DNA of 64,000 bases, taken from positions 539,565 to 603,564 of the forward strand of contig WBMW01000585.1 in the NCBI GenBank assembly GCA_013396635.1, written 5' to 3'. The first letter of the stretch is position 1. Every line of letters begins with the position of its first letter. This document shows, piece after piece, positions 14,136-27,120 of the stretch. A program made the translations under genes and the position numbers. The notes below the pieces were generated by a model that was given only the letters and a program-made list of their open reading frames with translations, searched no databases and was not told the origin of the DNA. This DNA comes from Penelope pileata (taxonomy: Eukaryota > Chordata > Aves > Galliformes > Cracidae).

Positions 14136-14240
14136 GATGAAGATGTGAGGAGGTCAGACAACTTACATAAGGTCACAAAGTAAGTTTTTTGAGTAATTAA
14201 AGAAAGGAGAACTCTGTTGACTTAAAGCACTCGGGGTAAC
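14136..14240 (+). repeat. Possible MIR-like relic
   Basis: GATGTGAGGAGGTCAGACAACTTACATAAGGTCACAAAGTAAGT follows the MIR core pattern of an 'ACTGAGG' block, an 'ACTTGCCCAAGGTCACACAG' block and a '(T)AAGT' block in the right order and spacing. GAACTCTGTTGACTTAAAGCACTCGG downstream fits the 'GTCTGACTCCAAAGCCCGTGCTC' part. It is the second-best MIR candidate here. It lies about 330 bases from the weak candidate at 13704, so the two are probably independent or one is spurious. Confidence 0.42.
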
Positions 14241-17200
14241 TACTTAAATCCTGATAATAGCTTTTTTCTGTCTCTTTAACCAAGTAAAATACTCTTTGGA
14301 ATTTTCTTACATGCACCCATTCCCCCCTTTTTTTTGCATTTAATAAGAAATAATTTCTTTTAAAAAGACATAAAAATGCAAATAGAAAAAAAATCTGTCC
14401 ATAAATTGCTGCATAGCTTTATTTGTCTGTTATTTGTTATAGTTTTTGTGTTAGCTATGTACGGAGATTCTGGATGAGCCCATTGCTGAAAAAGGCATTG
14501 AAATTAGCTTTTCTTGCCCACCTCTATCCATTCTGAAGCTTCTCTGTTAACTCTCTTTATGACACAGGAAAATCACTTATTTTCCCTGTTTTACACTTGG
14601 GGAGATGTTTCCTCTCTTTTATGCCCATCCAGCCTCAGAAAGCTTGTAACTGAAATACACCATGCTACTTCCTTGCTGCTTTTACAGAATCTAGTATCCT
14701 GGCAGACTCTTTACGTTCTGCCATGACACAGAGATAATGAGATTTTTGAAAAATGAAAGTAAATCAAAGAGAAAAAGTACCATGCATCATACCCTAGAGC
14801 AGAATGAGACCTAAAAGGGCTGGTCATGATTCCCTACCCCATGTGTAATTAATGATGGGAAAGAGATGATTCTTCTCCATCAAAAGATCGTCTGTGACAG
14901 CCTGTTTAATTGCATCAATTTAACCTTCTGCTCTTACCATAGCTCTCATTCTTTCAAATAACTCAAGCAAATGCACTATTGGGAGATGGTGGCCCTACTG
15001 AGAGATGGTGGCAGAACCTCCCCAGGGAAATGCAGTTTCCACAGGCTTTTCAGCAAAATATCCAGTCTAAGGCATGCAAGCCATGCAAGTATCTATCAAT
15101 ACATTCAACTGAAGCCAACAGAGAGGTCAGAGAATACGTTTTCATTTCACTTCTACATTAAGTTGTTTCAGGACTGGAAGGTTAACTACACAGCACAGAA
15201 ACTGCAGATAACAGTGGCAAGAAGGGGACAAGAGATCCTTACTTCCGTAAGGACCATTTCTGAACTGGATGCTGCACTTTGGAAATGCCCTCCTGCTGCT
15301 GTGATGTTTGTTCGATGGAGAGGTGACCTAGGACTAAGCTGAATGTGTTGGACAAGAAAATGAAGGCATGGCAAGAAAACCTAAGTCATGCCTTAGTTTG
15401 ATCCCTCTTCACTGTTTCCCCAGTTGCTACACATTCCTTACTCTTTTGACATCCCTAAATCTGTTCATTACAGGCCTAAGATCACCAGAAGCTTTGCTGT
15501 CTTCATTCTTGGACAGCACTTTCTACAGCCTCTGCTCAAGTCAAAGACAGATCTCACTTTCCTCTTTCTTTCTCCCGGTTAATTCTTACTCAGCATTGTT
15601 GTATTTAACTCTGCCTTCTACCTTTTGCTGTTCCACCTACCCTCTGCTCTTGTCTGTGGTGACCTATCGAAATTCAACAGCAAAAGGTTCTCATTATTTC
15701 CGTTGCCACTTCTAGTTGAATCCTTAGACCTTAGATTTAATTCACAAGGACCTGCTGTCTGTCAACTTTTAATACTTCTAATTGCCTGTCTACTCTGGTA
15801 TAATCATAAAGCCTTTTAACATTTCACTTTCCCCCCAGGAAAATGTATCCTAGTCTCAGAAATGTGACCTTCAGCTCTTTTTGTGAATGCTGAAGGAAAG
15901 AAATCACTCAGACTGTCAGCAACATTACCAGCGCAACTGTCACTAACTTCCCAGTCATGCTCTGTGATAGCTAGATGGCCTCATTACCTTGCTGTTTACT
16001 TCAGCTTTACTGGGACAGTGAAGTGAGTGTGTTTATCTTTAATTCTGATGACATTTTTGTCTCCTGTTCATGTCTGCAATCGTGGTATACCTTTTTTGGG
16101 CCTCCATCTTTTAAGCAGACCTTGGGCCTTATGGTTGGACTAACCACTTCTGCTTCCCTTAGCTTCTGCCTCGTCTCAAAGACAAACCCTGATTAGAGTC
16201 TCTGAACATCAGAAAAAAAATCAACTAAATATCACAGATTACTTGACTTATTCACAGGTAAAAAGTAATAATAACAATCCCTGGAGCTTGAGTTTTAACA
16301 ACTGTAGGAAACCAGAGCCAAAATCATGGTTCACCTCTGCTGTGAAACATCTCAAAATTCAGGTACCCATTGCAGGTTGATCAAGAGCTTCTACATGAAC
16401 GAGTGAGGAACCAAAGATCCCTATTGATCATCAAGCAGCAAGAGGGGAAACCAGTTAAGCTAGCCTTTTTCCAGAGCAGTAAGGGCACAAATATTCAACA
16501 TGCAGAACACCATATATATAATCATGGCTGCATGCAGATAACAGCTACTACCAAAGCAAGATTCAGACCAACAGCTGAATGGGAGTACAGGAACAGCTCC
16601 CCAGGCACGTTGCAGAGAAGGGTCATGCAGTGGAGTGTAGGACTGCACCATCACTATCGCCTATTGACATTGCCCATGTGGTGGTGACATACAGGGTATT
16701 GATGTGTGGTTACATCAAGAAGCTGTTGGAGAGCAGAAGGCTACAGTATTGCTCTTGATATAAGGTTTTCTGTTCTGGCTAACCTTCTCATGAATCTTCT
16801 CCACACTTCCCCCATGGGTAGATTACTTGCAGGTAATCCTACACGGGACATTGGAGAACATGGGAATATCTGCGGAAACAACAGGAAAATCACAGCTGGA
16901 GTATTATATCACATCAAACAGGCACATAGAGTTGCTTAAATATCAAGGAATAAAAAATTAAATTGGAGGTGGTGGTCCTTAAAGATCTGCAATTATATGA
17001 AGCATCTTGACAACAAGGTGATTCTGAAGAGACCCGTTTGCAGGGAATGGAGCTTCTTGGGATCATCTGGGAATTTCATATACTTAGTGGGGTTCACATC
17101 CTCCAGCATCTCTCTCACTCTCTTTCCATGATATGGTACAGTTTATGTAGCTTTGGAGCTCTTTCCAAGTATTTTCTACTTGTTATAGGGTGTGGAGTGT

Positions 17201-20200
17201 TTGGTGGCCTGGAGAATTGGACATCATAAAATACAAGTATTCTGTAAAACTTTTCAGTGTATAAAATCCTCTCACATGCTTACGTCTAACATCAGAAGTT
17301 TGGAGTCAGCATCCTGCAGGTTTCCTTCCAGGTCTGGATGCTATATCCACAAGTAGTTTGTAAAATTTATCTCATTACTCCGGCATCTGCACTGCTGAAA
17401 TATGCGGTGGATACAAACAAAGAGAAAGGACAGGTGCAGGAAAATAAATTACTTGACCAAGCCCTAGGCAATGAGAGGGAATCTGAAGAGTAGAAGTTTG
17501 ACTGCAAACACAAAGTAAGTGGAGGGATGTCACTTTTTATGGATTCCCAGAAGAATTTGTGGACTTCTGCCTTCAGTGGTAAGTAGATCTATGTGTTTCA
17601 GACAGCACACACAAGTTTCAGCTTACATTTGCAGAAAGGGTTATTTGCCCAGTCTCTGACAAATGAGAATTACAACCAGGTGTAAAACAAGCTCTATATC
17701 AAGTCTAGCTATCACCAAGCATTCAGTGTTCGTTTTAGCCTTCTCGATTTCTGTTGCCTTTCTCTTTGGTGCTTTATTTAATTTGTCTTACGAAGTATCC
17801 CCAGTTGCTATTTGAAACCTGATTGCTGGGGTCTGCCCTTTTGAACCTGTTTTTAGCTTCGATTGTCATTTTAATTCCCTCTGTAGTGTATCTGTGACCA
17901 CAGTTAGTATACTGAAACCCCAATTGTCCTTTAACATCATTTCTTCAACCTTCTTTCCAAGTTACGCTCAAACCCAGTCTTGTTTCTTTGCCTGTCAGCT
18001 GATGTCCAGATTGAATTAGAAACCACTCTCCTTCCAGATATAGAAATATATTTCCTCTACTTAATGCAATCTTGTCTGTGTCTGGGTAATTAAAATCATC
18101 TATTACTATCACTCAGGTTCATTTACATGTTTTATCTTTTTAAATTTATGCAATAATTACATAAAATACTGAGTTCCAATGGGCCAGCTGGATGAAGTAC
18201 AAATAGTATGGCATATCTTATTATGGAAACATACCTCCAGATATGAGCACTCACTCTACCATTTCCAGGCTTTTCTATGATCACGACTGAATCATCTTTA
18301 ACAAATAAATCAACATATGTTTGTTTGTATATCTGCTTCTTTCCTCAAGAACTGACAGAAATTTCTGATAGTGTTCCTGAAGATAAAGACCAGAGAGAGT
18401 TCAAGGGACCTCAATGTTTTATCTACTAAGCTGTTCGACTGTACAGTTAAATCAATAATTACACCTACTTCAAGATGTAGGAGGGTGCTGTAGAGAACGC
18501 AGAAATCAGATAGCTACCACCTAAAGCATTACATAAGCTTTCTCAGTGTAAGGGAGAAACCAGCTATTGTTCCTTCTTACTGTTATGTCTTTCTCATTCA
18601 ATAGGTAGAAAAGAGATTCTTGTATTACATTTTTCACTCTTTAAAATTTAATTTTACTCTTCAGCAATTGTCTTCCTTTCCTGCTTGCTCTTATTTTTTT
18701 CCCTCCCTTTTACAAAACTCATCCTCACCTCTTTTCTCTACGCGTTGCTCAGCCCTTCCCACAACATTTTGAGCAGTTTTCAGAGCCAGCAGAGAGAAAA
18801 CAGTGCACCCTCTCCTCTCCTGGTCATGAAAAGCTGAAAATAGAAACAATGAAAAAAAAAAAAACCAACTAAAAACCCCATGTCTGAAAGACGTGCAAAA
18901 TTAGTAGCAAAAGTGCCCAAAGATGGAAGAAGCAATCTCATTATTTCCCCATGACTGTTGCTTCCCCAAAAGTGTTCATCCTCACAATAGGAAGATATTT
19001 TCTTCCATTTGACACAATTAAATGCTATTAGCAATTTGAGAGAGTGCTTTGAAACCTTCCATTAAAACAGACTTAGACAAAATTCTTTCTAAACTGCAGT
19101 GACTTAAGGGCTTGCTTTGTTTTGTGAGGTTTTTGTGAAGCTAGACTATTTCAGCAATCAACTTAAGATGCTGCAATATTAATTTTTTGTAAGCTTCAAT
19201 TTCATGGACATTACAATTTCATTGTGAAGTATAATAAATTATTTTAATGTTCAATGAGAGCTCCTTGATTTCCAGCTCTTAAGTTTAAAATGTATTTTTC
19301 CACACGTGGAAAAAAATGTTACTGATTTGGTTTGACAAGGCACAAAAGGTAGTAAAGCCATGGATGTAATCTCAGTTATGGAGTTGTAAGACAATGCACT
19401 AAATCTAAAATGCCTCCAAGCTTAAGTGTGTTGCTCTAAAATAAACCAGCTTAGAAGCTTACGTCAGGTACATTCAGCCTCCTTTGATAGTCTACTCCAT
19501 TCCTATTCATCCAGCTCCACATACTAATCAAAGAACAGGAAATATCTCTTGTGTTGAACCATTTAACTTCTCTTTCAAAGTACACCACTGCTGTATAACA
19601 GCCTTCCAAACTAGGAGAAATATCTGACCTGCATACTTAAACTTATTCAAGCAACAAAACCAGACTCTGTGGAAAAGTGAGCCTGTGAGAAGCAGTTTGT
19701 ACATAGGAGCTGAGGTCACTGTTGTTCTGAAGCCTGATCCAAGTCAATGTAAATCCATCTACTGGGCCTGACAGAAGTGGAACATGGCACCTGGAATGGT
19801 CATATCTGTTCCATTAATATATATTCATATTTTACCAAAGGGTTACTAATTAAAATATGCATCATTTTCTTCTTAAGCTCCGCTCCTTCAAAGGCACAGC
19901 TATTCATCCTCCATTCCTTTTGCAAACGTGATGAATACAGATCCAAATCCAGCTGCTTTTCTTGAGATCTGATATTCCTGACATCAAATCTCGAGGATCA
20001 AAGCAAAACATTCATTAAGTCTGTCCAGCACTGCCATAATGATCTCCTTAAATGGAATATAGTACTTTAAACATCAAAAAACACCTTTCCAATAAAGTAA
20101 GGGAACATTCACTTCTCTTATTTACCCAATGGCTTGAGATGTTTGTCAGAAGTTTTACCAGGTAGGGAAATGCAAATACTGTTTAGATATCTTAAAACAT

Positions 20201-21643
20201 GAAAGGGCAGCTTGCTTATTAAGTAGACAGGCTTTTATTTCCTTAACAAAGTGTGCCATCATGTTCTGGGTCCTCAGGGAGACATCTCCAAGAACCATAA
20301 AAAATGCAATTCCTAGAACTAAAGTTTTCAATCTTTCATCTCTCTGGCATTCAAGAAAACAACCTTTACAAAAAATTGTAAGCCTGTGTGTTAAGTAGCA
20401 ATTGATACTTCAATACAGCTGATTTTTTTTTATCACTTTGATTAAATCTATCCAGGTCATAAATATACACCTGTATAACGTGGTAGTCTAGAGCTGAGCT
20501 AAAGCCCAGAAACCTGCAATTAATTTTTCAAATATAGAAATTACTGTACGATACCATTTAATTTTTTTCATGGCAGAAATTATGGTAGGGGAGAAGAAAT
20601 GTATGATACAGTGTTTTTCTCTTTTTTCAATAAACATTTATGAAGAGAACGAGGGCAAGACTTTGCATATGCAGTCTGCTGGGTTTGTAGAGTCCAGTCA
20701 TAAATATGAGCAGTGACATCTTACAGCAGGGTGTGGGGGGAACATCCTGGGCAATTAATTTGAACTGACAGTATCATGAGACACATTATATTAGCAATAG
20801 TGACAGCCTTATCTGTGGGAGAGGAGGGTCAGTTTCCATTCAGAAACTCTGTTTTCCAGAGATTTGGAACCTGACACAATAATTGGCATTAAAAAAAGTT
20901 TTCCATTCACTAACATAATTTCCCCTTGAAGAACTGATGACCAAAACTGAGCTGGCTATTTTAGGATAGTTGAAGATGGAAAACAGGGGAAAAACCCACC
21001 CATTATAGTAATATCAGAGGTCTGATTGCTTTCCATTAACAAAGGCATCTGCAGACAACTGAAAACAACAAATGCTTCAGAGCTGTAGCAGCCAGGGCCA
21101 GCTTATGGCATAGGCAATATAGGCAGCAGCTCAGGTTAAGAGTTCTGCGTGCAGTATTTGCAATGAGGTGAAAACTAAAGCAGAAGAGTGAAAAGAGGGG
21201 CCATGTCCTCCACAGTCTCCCCTTGCATCCCTTGAGTTTTCCTGCCTCCAGGGGCCTATTCTGCTGTGGCCAAAAAATTACTGAGTTGCCAGCACAATGT
21301 CCAGATGCACAACAGTCTGAGATGGATCTCCATCCCCTGTGCTCAAACCCAGCCACCTTACCTGTTTCTTAAAGCAGCCTGGGTCAGGGCTTTGAGGCCT
21401 GTAACAGGAGGGTGCAGAAAGGGGCAACCAGATGGACAGTTTCTCACCAAGGAGTAAAGTGAATGTGACAGATGCGAGGAGACAGCAAGAGCAAGAATTG
21501 TCATCGCTGGTGGTGGGCATGTTATTTGCGTGAGGGGAGATGAAGTGAGCAGCCAAAAGGCCATGTTGGAAGAGCTGGCCCTGCTGATACCTCATCCAGT
21601 CCTGCATGCATGAGACTTTCCTTCCTCCTGAGACATGGCAGTA
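14241..21643. other. Non-coding sequence, no recognisable gene
   Basis: No coding exon, RNA gene or clear mobile element can be supported here. A 13-base A run lies at 18852-18864. Open frames reach about 123 codons (14971-15342) with no recognisable domain. The segment near 17430-17520 has a faint MIR-like phrase (ATTACTTGACCAAGCC) too short to call. Confidence 0.55.
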
Positions 21644-21922
21644 ATCATAGAATCATTTGAGTTGGAAGAGACCTTTAAAGACCATCTAGTCCAACTCCCT
21701 TGCAATGAACAGGGACACCTACATCTCCATCAGGTTGCTCAGAGCCCCCCAGCCTGACCCTGAATGTCTCCAGGGATGGGGCTTCCACCACCTCTCTGGG
21801 TAACCTGTGCCAGTGCTTCACCACCCCTACTGTAAAAAAAATTTTTCCTTATATCCAACCTAAATCTCCCCTCTTTTAGTTTGAAACCATTTCCCCTAGA
21901 AGTTAGACTGCATAAACTGTCC
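21644..21922 (-). mobile_element. CR1 LINE, 5'-truncated 3' end
   Basis: Read on the minus strand, the sequence ends with the CR1 3' terminus. The plus strand opens with AATCATAGAATCAT, followed by the complement of 'GAGTTGGACTAGATGGTCTTTAAAGG'. Upstream, on the minus strand, it encodes the CR1 ORF2 C-terminal signature RGNGFKLKEGRFRLDIRKNFF (about 21838-21905). After a shift of frame comes KHWHRLPREVVEAPSLE. The same signature occurs in the CR1 at 32238, which confirms the family. Near 21904-21922 the CR1 text continues but has lost about a dozen bases (the 'AGTGACAGGACAAG' segment), and homology then stops. It is a dead, 5'-truncated insertion, as is usual for CR1. Confidence 0.92.
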
Positions 21923-24899
21923 TGGCTGTGCCATGCAGCTCTGCTGCTTACAAAGCCTTCCAAACTGTCACCAAATCAAACATGCCTAATGCTATTAATT
22001 TAGTTTCAAGATGAATCTGTTTTTTTCACTTATTATCCTTTATGCTTTTAAGGATTGTTAGCACTTTAGGAAGTACGCAGAACATCTTCTGCCACAGAAA
22101 TCACTAAATGGTTAAATTTTACTCAGACTGCTATTGAATACTATCAACTGAAAGATTTAGGTGGTCTTGATTAATTGGCAAATCTTAAAAGATATGGGCT
22201 TGTTTGGGAAAAGCATCTGCGAGTTCAGACAGTGATGCTTATCCAAGGCTCTGAAGCCAGCGCAATTGAGTTGTAAAACTGACAAAAACAGGGTCTGTTA
22301 ATGAGGCTTCTGGCAAATCTTCTGCTAATCTTAACCAGAATTTAGGGTAGCTTCTCATCAGCACATTGGCATTTCTGGTCCTAGTCCTAAGTGTATCTTG
22401 TAAAAGTAAAAGACAGTAAACACAGTAGTAGTTTTTCCTAGATTTTCGAATAGCTCTTTAAAATGCTGAAGTTGCTCTGGCTTCTAAAAACAAAAAGGAG
22501 ATGCCAGGCCATCTTGTTCCAAGCAGTTTGTTCAGCCTTGGCCTCGCAGCGCTGGGTTGCTAATACGAACCTGGCTCCAGGCTAGTGCAATCACACTCCT
22601 ATTTCATACTCCAGAAGAATCTCAGCTAGTTGGAATTTGGAAATTCAACAGGAGAAATGTGGAGAAGTTGCTTTCCCCCCTCCCCCATTTCTCTCAAAAT
22701 TCTGCAAAAAATAAAGTTCCTTTCCTTTGAAGAGAGAAAATATTCTGACCTTGGAGGGAGTGTGGAAAAAAACCCTCCAAATACATTCATATCCTCTGTA
22801 ATATAAATATAGAGCTGTGTGTGATTAGCTGGCTGCTTAGAAAAGGAAGAAATCAGAAAGACAGTGACACATGTTGAAAGTTTTTTGCTTAGCTTGTCAC
22901 TTGCCCTTGAAATTTTGGCCAAATTATCGAAATTCATCACCACCCTGGCAATTAGAGGGCTGTTCCACCTCTTCAGTAGACAGAGAAAGCAGCATGAAAA
23001 AACTGCAAGACCTTAGATTTTTGAGATGCCACTGAATTGTCGAGCTGCCTCACCCAAGTTTCCTTAGAATTTGCAGAGCAAGAAAGTTCAGCTGACAGAC
23101 TGCGTTCAGCCTCCGACGTGCTCTGCTCTGTCTTGACTGAAGGAAAAGCTGTACAAGAGCCCTACCATGGTCTTTTAATACATAATTTTACATAATCTTT
23201 TAATGTCTGGATTTTGAACAAGCAATAGTGAGAAGGATTGTCAGGTAATCTGAAACCAAGCAAACATGTCACTGTGAGAGGGAGAAGCGGTTGGAGGCAA
23301 GAACGTTTATGAATATGTTCAGTCATTTTTCACACTGCATATTCAGTGCAGAGCTAGGCTTTGGCTAAGAGATGGAAATACTGTGGATGGCTCTGCTTGG
23401 GAGTAGTTAGAGGAATTGTAAGAGACAGGAAAAAAATAAAAGACAACACTGCAGATATTAATTATGCTGTTCAGTGAATGATTCTGGACCAGTTCTCATT
23501 TGGTTTAAAAACGGCATTACCCCCTAGAATTAAATCAGCTGCAAACCCATCCCTAACTCCCTTTGCTTCTCTTTGATGCATCAATTCAGTTCTTACTCCT
23601 CACAATTACAGTAGTTATTTATTTTGCTAAATCTATTTTAATTTATCCCTGAAATGAATGGTCTCTCAATCTCTGTTACCTAACGGTGCCACATTAACAT
23701 AGTTTTTAAACTGTAGATTGATCTGTTTTGATTGATTTTGTCTGACCTTTAAAAATGAATAGAAGTATTTAAATGGTGTAATCAACCACTTTTGGGAAGT
23801 CTGAACACTCTAAAATATACCAAATGTGCACAGATTAGCTTAATAATAGAGTGGAGAGCTTAGTGGTCCATCTAGCAGGCCCTCTGTGCAGACAAACAAA
23901 AGCTTTGCAAGCTCTTAGAGTTCAGAAAGCTGTATTAACTTCAATAGGGAAAAGAAACACTGCAGCTAAAAGCAGACAAACACAGAAAAAAAGGAGCATT
24001 AATTCTTCATTTCTAGGGCATGTTATGAAACCTGCTGAAGGATTAAACATTTCCTGAAGCTGAAATCATGATTTTAAGGTTAAAAAAAAAAGATATTTTC
24101 TCACCAATTTAAGTATTTCCAGAATTTCACCACAATGATTAACGTCCTGCAAAACTTGCACCAACTCATGGAGCTGTCAAACCAGCCTGAGGACCAGGCA
24201 GTGAGTTCACGAATCCCTGTCTCACTAGTCCCTGTCCCAGCAGGGCTTTGTGCTGCATCCACACCTGCAGCTTGCCTCTGGTCTGTGCTTGTGAAGTTAC
24301 ACACAGATCTTTGCAGTACTTTTAGGGCCACAGGCATAGTACTGGTGCATGCACAGAGTGCACGGTGCATGCTCTGCTCCAGGGATAAGCCAGATGGTCA
24401 TTCCTATGCACAGTAGATGCTTGCACAAGCAGAGGCAGGCCACTGTGTTGGAAAACCTGGCCTCTGCTGTACAACTCCAGTTCCACTTTATTTCCGCTGT
24501 AAAGTCAGGGCTAGAAAAAAACTCATAAAATGGAAGGAAAATACACAAGTAATCAAAAAAAAAATTCCATGGCAGGGAGGAAATATAATAACAAGCTTTT
24601 AACTAAGTAAATATTCTGCCTTATCATTTCAATCAAGTGATAAAATAAAAGAGAAAGTAAGCAATAAAAATACACTGAGTGCACTAAATATTAACAGTCA
24701 GGAACAAGTATGTAAGGAAGAGGACCCCAGGGATTTCAGTTTATAAAGAAATAGAAACCTGAAATTCTGTGAAGGACTTAAGCCACCCAGCTTCATTTTG
24801 ATTTCTAGAAAAAGATCTGGAACAAACTGTTCCCTGGAAGGTAAAAGCAGGTAAGCAGGAGATGCTATGGATTTGTCAAGGGCAAATTGAGTCAGATCC
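21923..24899. other. Non-coding sequence, no recognisable gene
   Basis: I see nothing assignable. A segment around 22160-22290 has the AT-rich, repeat-free look of possible regulatory sequence (TTGATTAATTGGCAAATC and similar), but conservation cannot be judged from one genome. Confidence 0.5.
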
Positions 24900-26010
24900 A
24901 TCTTACTCTCTTCTTTGACCAGATCAAGGGCTGTGGGAATGAGGGAGAAACACTAGGTGTATTTGACCTTAATAAGGTTCTTGACACTATCTTACATGAT
25001 GTTCTCATTAGCAAGCTAGGCAAATACTATCTTAATGAAATTGGTATGAGAGTGGTGACAAAGTGATTGGAAATCTATAATTAGCGAGTACTTATCAATG
25101 GTTCATTATCCAAATGGAAGGGAGTATTGAGTGACATTCTGCAGAAGCCTGTCCTAATTCTGGATTTATTCAATATTTTCATTAACAGGGATGATGGAAT
25201 AGGAAGCATGTTTATTAAATTTGCAGAGGATATGGAGCAAGGAGAGACTACAAGCTCACTGAAAATTCAAAATTAGCTTGCCTATTGAAAGAACATTCTG
25301 AAATAAGCAGGAAACTGAATGGAACAAAGTTCATCAGGGAGAAAATACGTTCTCTATCTGATATATCTTCTGTATAATAGTATCCTGACGGGAATAATCC
25401 ACCAAATGTATCTGATAAGGGCAACTGGTTAGGTAGCAGTTTTATGGGCAGAGACCTTGAGATCATAGCAGATCAAAAGGTGAATGTGAGTCAGCAATGT
25501 CATATCTAGTTCAGGCGGGAGTGCTGCAAGAAAGATCAGGTAATTCATATGTTAGAGCACAAACAAAGATTCTGTGAGATTTTTGCTAGACTGAAGCACA
25601 AAGCTCTGAAAAAGAGGGTGGTCCAATAGGTGGCAATAAGAGAAGTTAGGACCTAAAAAAATATAACAAGTTGAGCCAAAGAACTGGGAGCATTTATGCT
25701 AATGAAAAGGTCCCAGAAGGATACATAACAGCACTTCAGCAGGCTGTTACACATAAGATATTATCTGCTTTCCATGTCCATGATGTTTGGAACAGAAACT
25801 AATGAGTTTAAATTGTAGATGAGGAAAATTTGTGTTAGACACAAAGGAAACTTTAACGATAAGGACAGGAAAACTTGGGAATAAATTGCCTGGCAGTGTT
25901 ACTGAGTCTACAAAAAAAATGTTGATAGGAAACATTCAGCAATTAAGAGTTAAGAATTATGTAGGTATTAGATGATTCTGCCAGAGACAGTAGGGGATGA
26001 ACCTTCCCTT
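24900..26010 (+). mobile_element. Ancient CR1-like LINE, decayed RT and C-terminus
   Basis: A long diverged LINE relic on the plus strand. At 24953-25030 one frame reads VFDLNKVLDTILHDVLISKL, matching the CR1 reverse transcriptase block 'DFSKAFDTVSHDILLSKL' that holds the first catalytic Asp. At about 25165-25210 it reads LDLFNIFINRDDGIGSM ('GPLLFNIFINDID.GI' in CR1). At 25217-25231 it reads KFAED where CR1 has KFADD, so the second catalytic motif is changed. Further on, GTGAATGTGAGTCAGCAATGT (about 25480) matches the 'MSQQC' segment. About 25850-26000 recalls the 3' part ('AATAAATTGCCTGGCAGTG', 'TTAGATGATTCTGCCAG'). Stops and indels break every frame. It is much older than the CR1 copies at 21644 and 32238. 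Confidence 0.8.
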
Positions 26011-26539
26011 CCAGCTTTATCATTTTATTAGGTGAATTATAGAGTTTCTAAAGAGACAGTGACTGAGGTAATGGAAGTAACAATGTCTGGAGATGTAATT
26101 TGAGTGAGCAGAGTACTCTCCCATTCTGGAACTCAAACAACTGAAATACAAAATTTTGAGAACAACTGAAAAAACTAATAATTAATCTATCTATATGACT
26201 GTGAGTCCCAATATATTTTAAAAGAGAGAGGAGGGAAGAAAGAAAGAGGAGGGAAAGGGGCAAACTGTCAACTAGAGGCCAAATACTCTGATCAAGTATG
26301 TTTGGGTATTTTAGATAAGTTCTGAAGGAAAGAAAATGAAACAAAGAAATAAAATATTGAAAATAGGTTGTATCAAATTCTAACTCCTGTTTCAGTATGA
26401 CTGCTGTTTTTCTTTTAGGTAAAATGCTCCCTCAACTAATTACATGAGAAATTGCTAGTTAATCTGAGCAAGCTGGAGATGAAAGCAAAGCATTAAATTA
26501 CTGAGGAAATGACTAAAAGAGAGATGGCAATGAATTAGA

Positions 26540-27120
26540 GGAAGTTACTCTAGAATGGGTCTTGGGTCCACTTTTCACAAGGTAGTCTGGCTCTAAAAGT
26601 GGGAGTCTTCGCTGATGACACAGGGTTGAGAGGCATGACTAAGAAAAAAGAAAAAGAATCGTATTATATATCCTGCTAGGAATATAACGTGGTTTCAGAG
26701 TCAAGTGCAAGTTGTGCACATGGAGACTGATGAGAGAAATGTTTCGAGACCTCTTGAGTTTGAAACAATGAAGAGCAAAACATTTGGGGTTTTCAGAAGA
26801 AAAAATCATTTTTTAAATAAGTCGTTGGTGCGGTGTGGACAGAGGAAGAAGAAAAGGAAGTGCAAATGCCATTGGGCACTTATGAGAACTCAGCCTGAAG
26901 ACTGGATTTCAGGACTGGATACAATGAATGGATAGGACAAAAGAGAATGTGTTTTATGAGAGGAGATTGAAAAAGGTTGACTTCAGTTTTCAAAACTAAA
27001 TAATCTGAAACAGGATGGAGAAAGAGGGTAAGGTCACTCTGTCTAGACGTACTCAGGTCAGTTTCATGGTGATGCAAATTCCTGAAAAAAAGTATTTTAA
27101 CTAAAGAGCCGCATTAACAC
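26540..27120 (+). mobile_element. Second ancient CR1-like LINE fragment
   Basis: It begins within the RT domain: GAATGGGTCTTGGGTCCACTTTTC recalls 'QGSVLGPLLF', and at 26608-26622 the palm box reads FADDT, with both catalytic Asp residues kept. At about 26955-27000 the text TTTATGAGAGGAGATTGAAAAAGGTTGACTTC matches the CR1 ORF2 'SYEERLKKLGLF' segment. The sequence between is poorly alignable by eye. It has the same orientation as the copy ending near 26010. Since it restarts at the RT box, it is a separate insertion or a local duplication rather than a continuation of that copy. Confidence 0.62.

Noticed and set aside
16370..16939. Two neighbouring plus-strand frames considered as a domesticated DNA transposase
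   Set aside because: No catalytic DDE/DDD pattern or terminal inverted repeats could be found; the resemblance did not survive reading.
17430..17520. MIR-like phrase ATTACTTGACCAAGCC
   Set aside because: The neighbouring MIR blocks are missing, and the match is too short to distinguish from chance.
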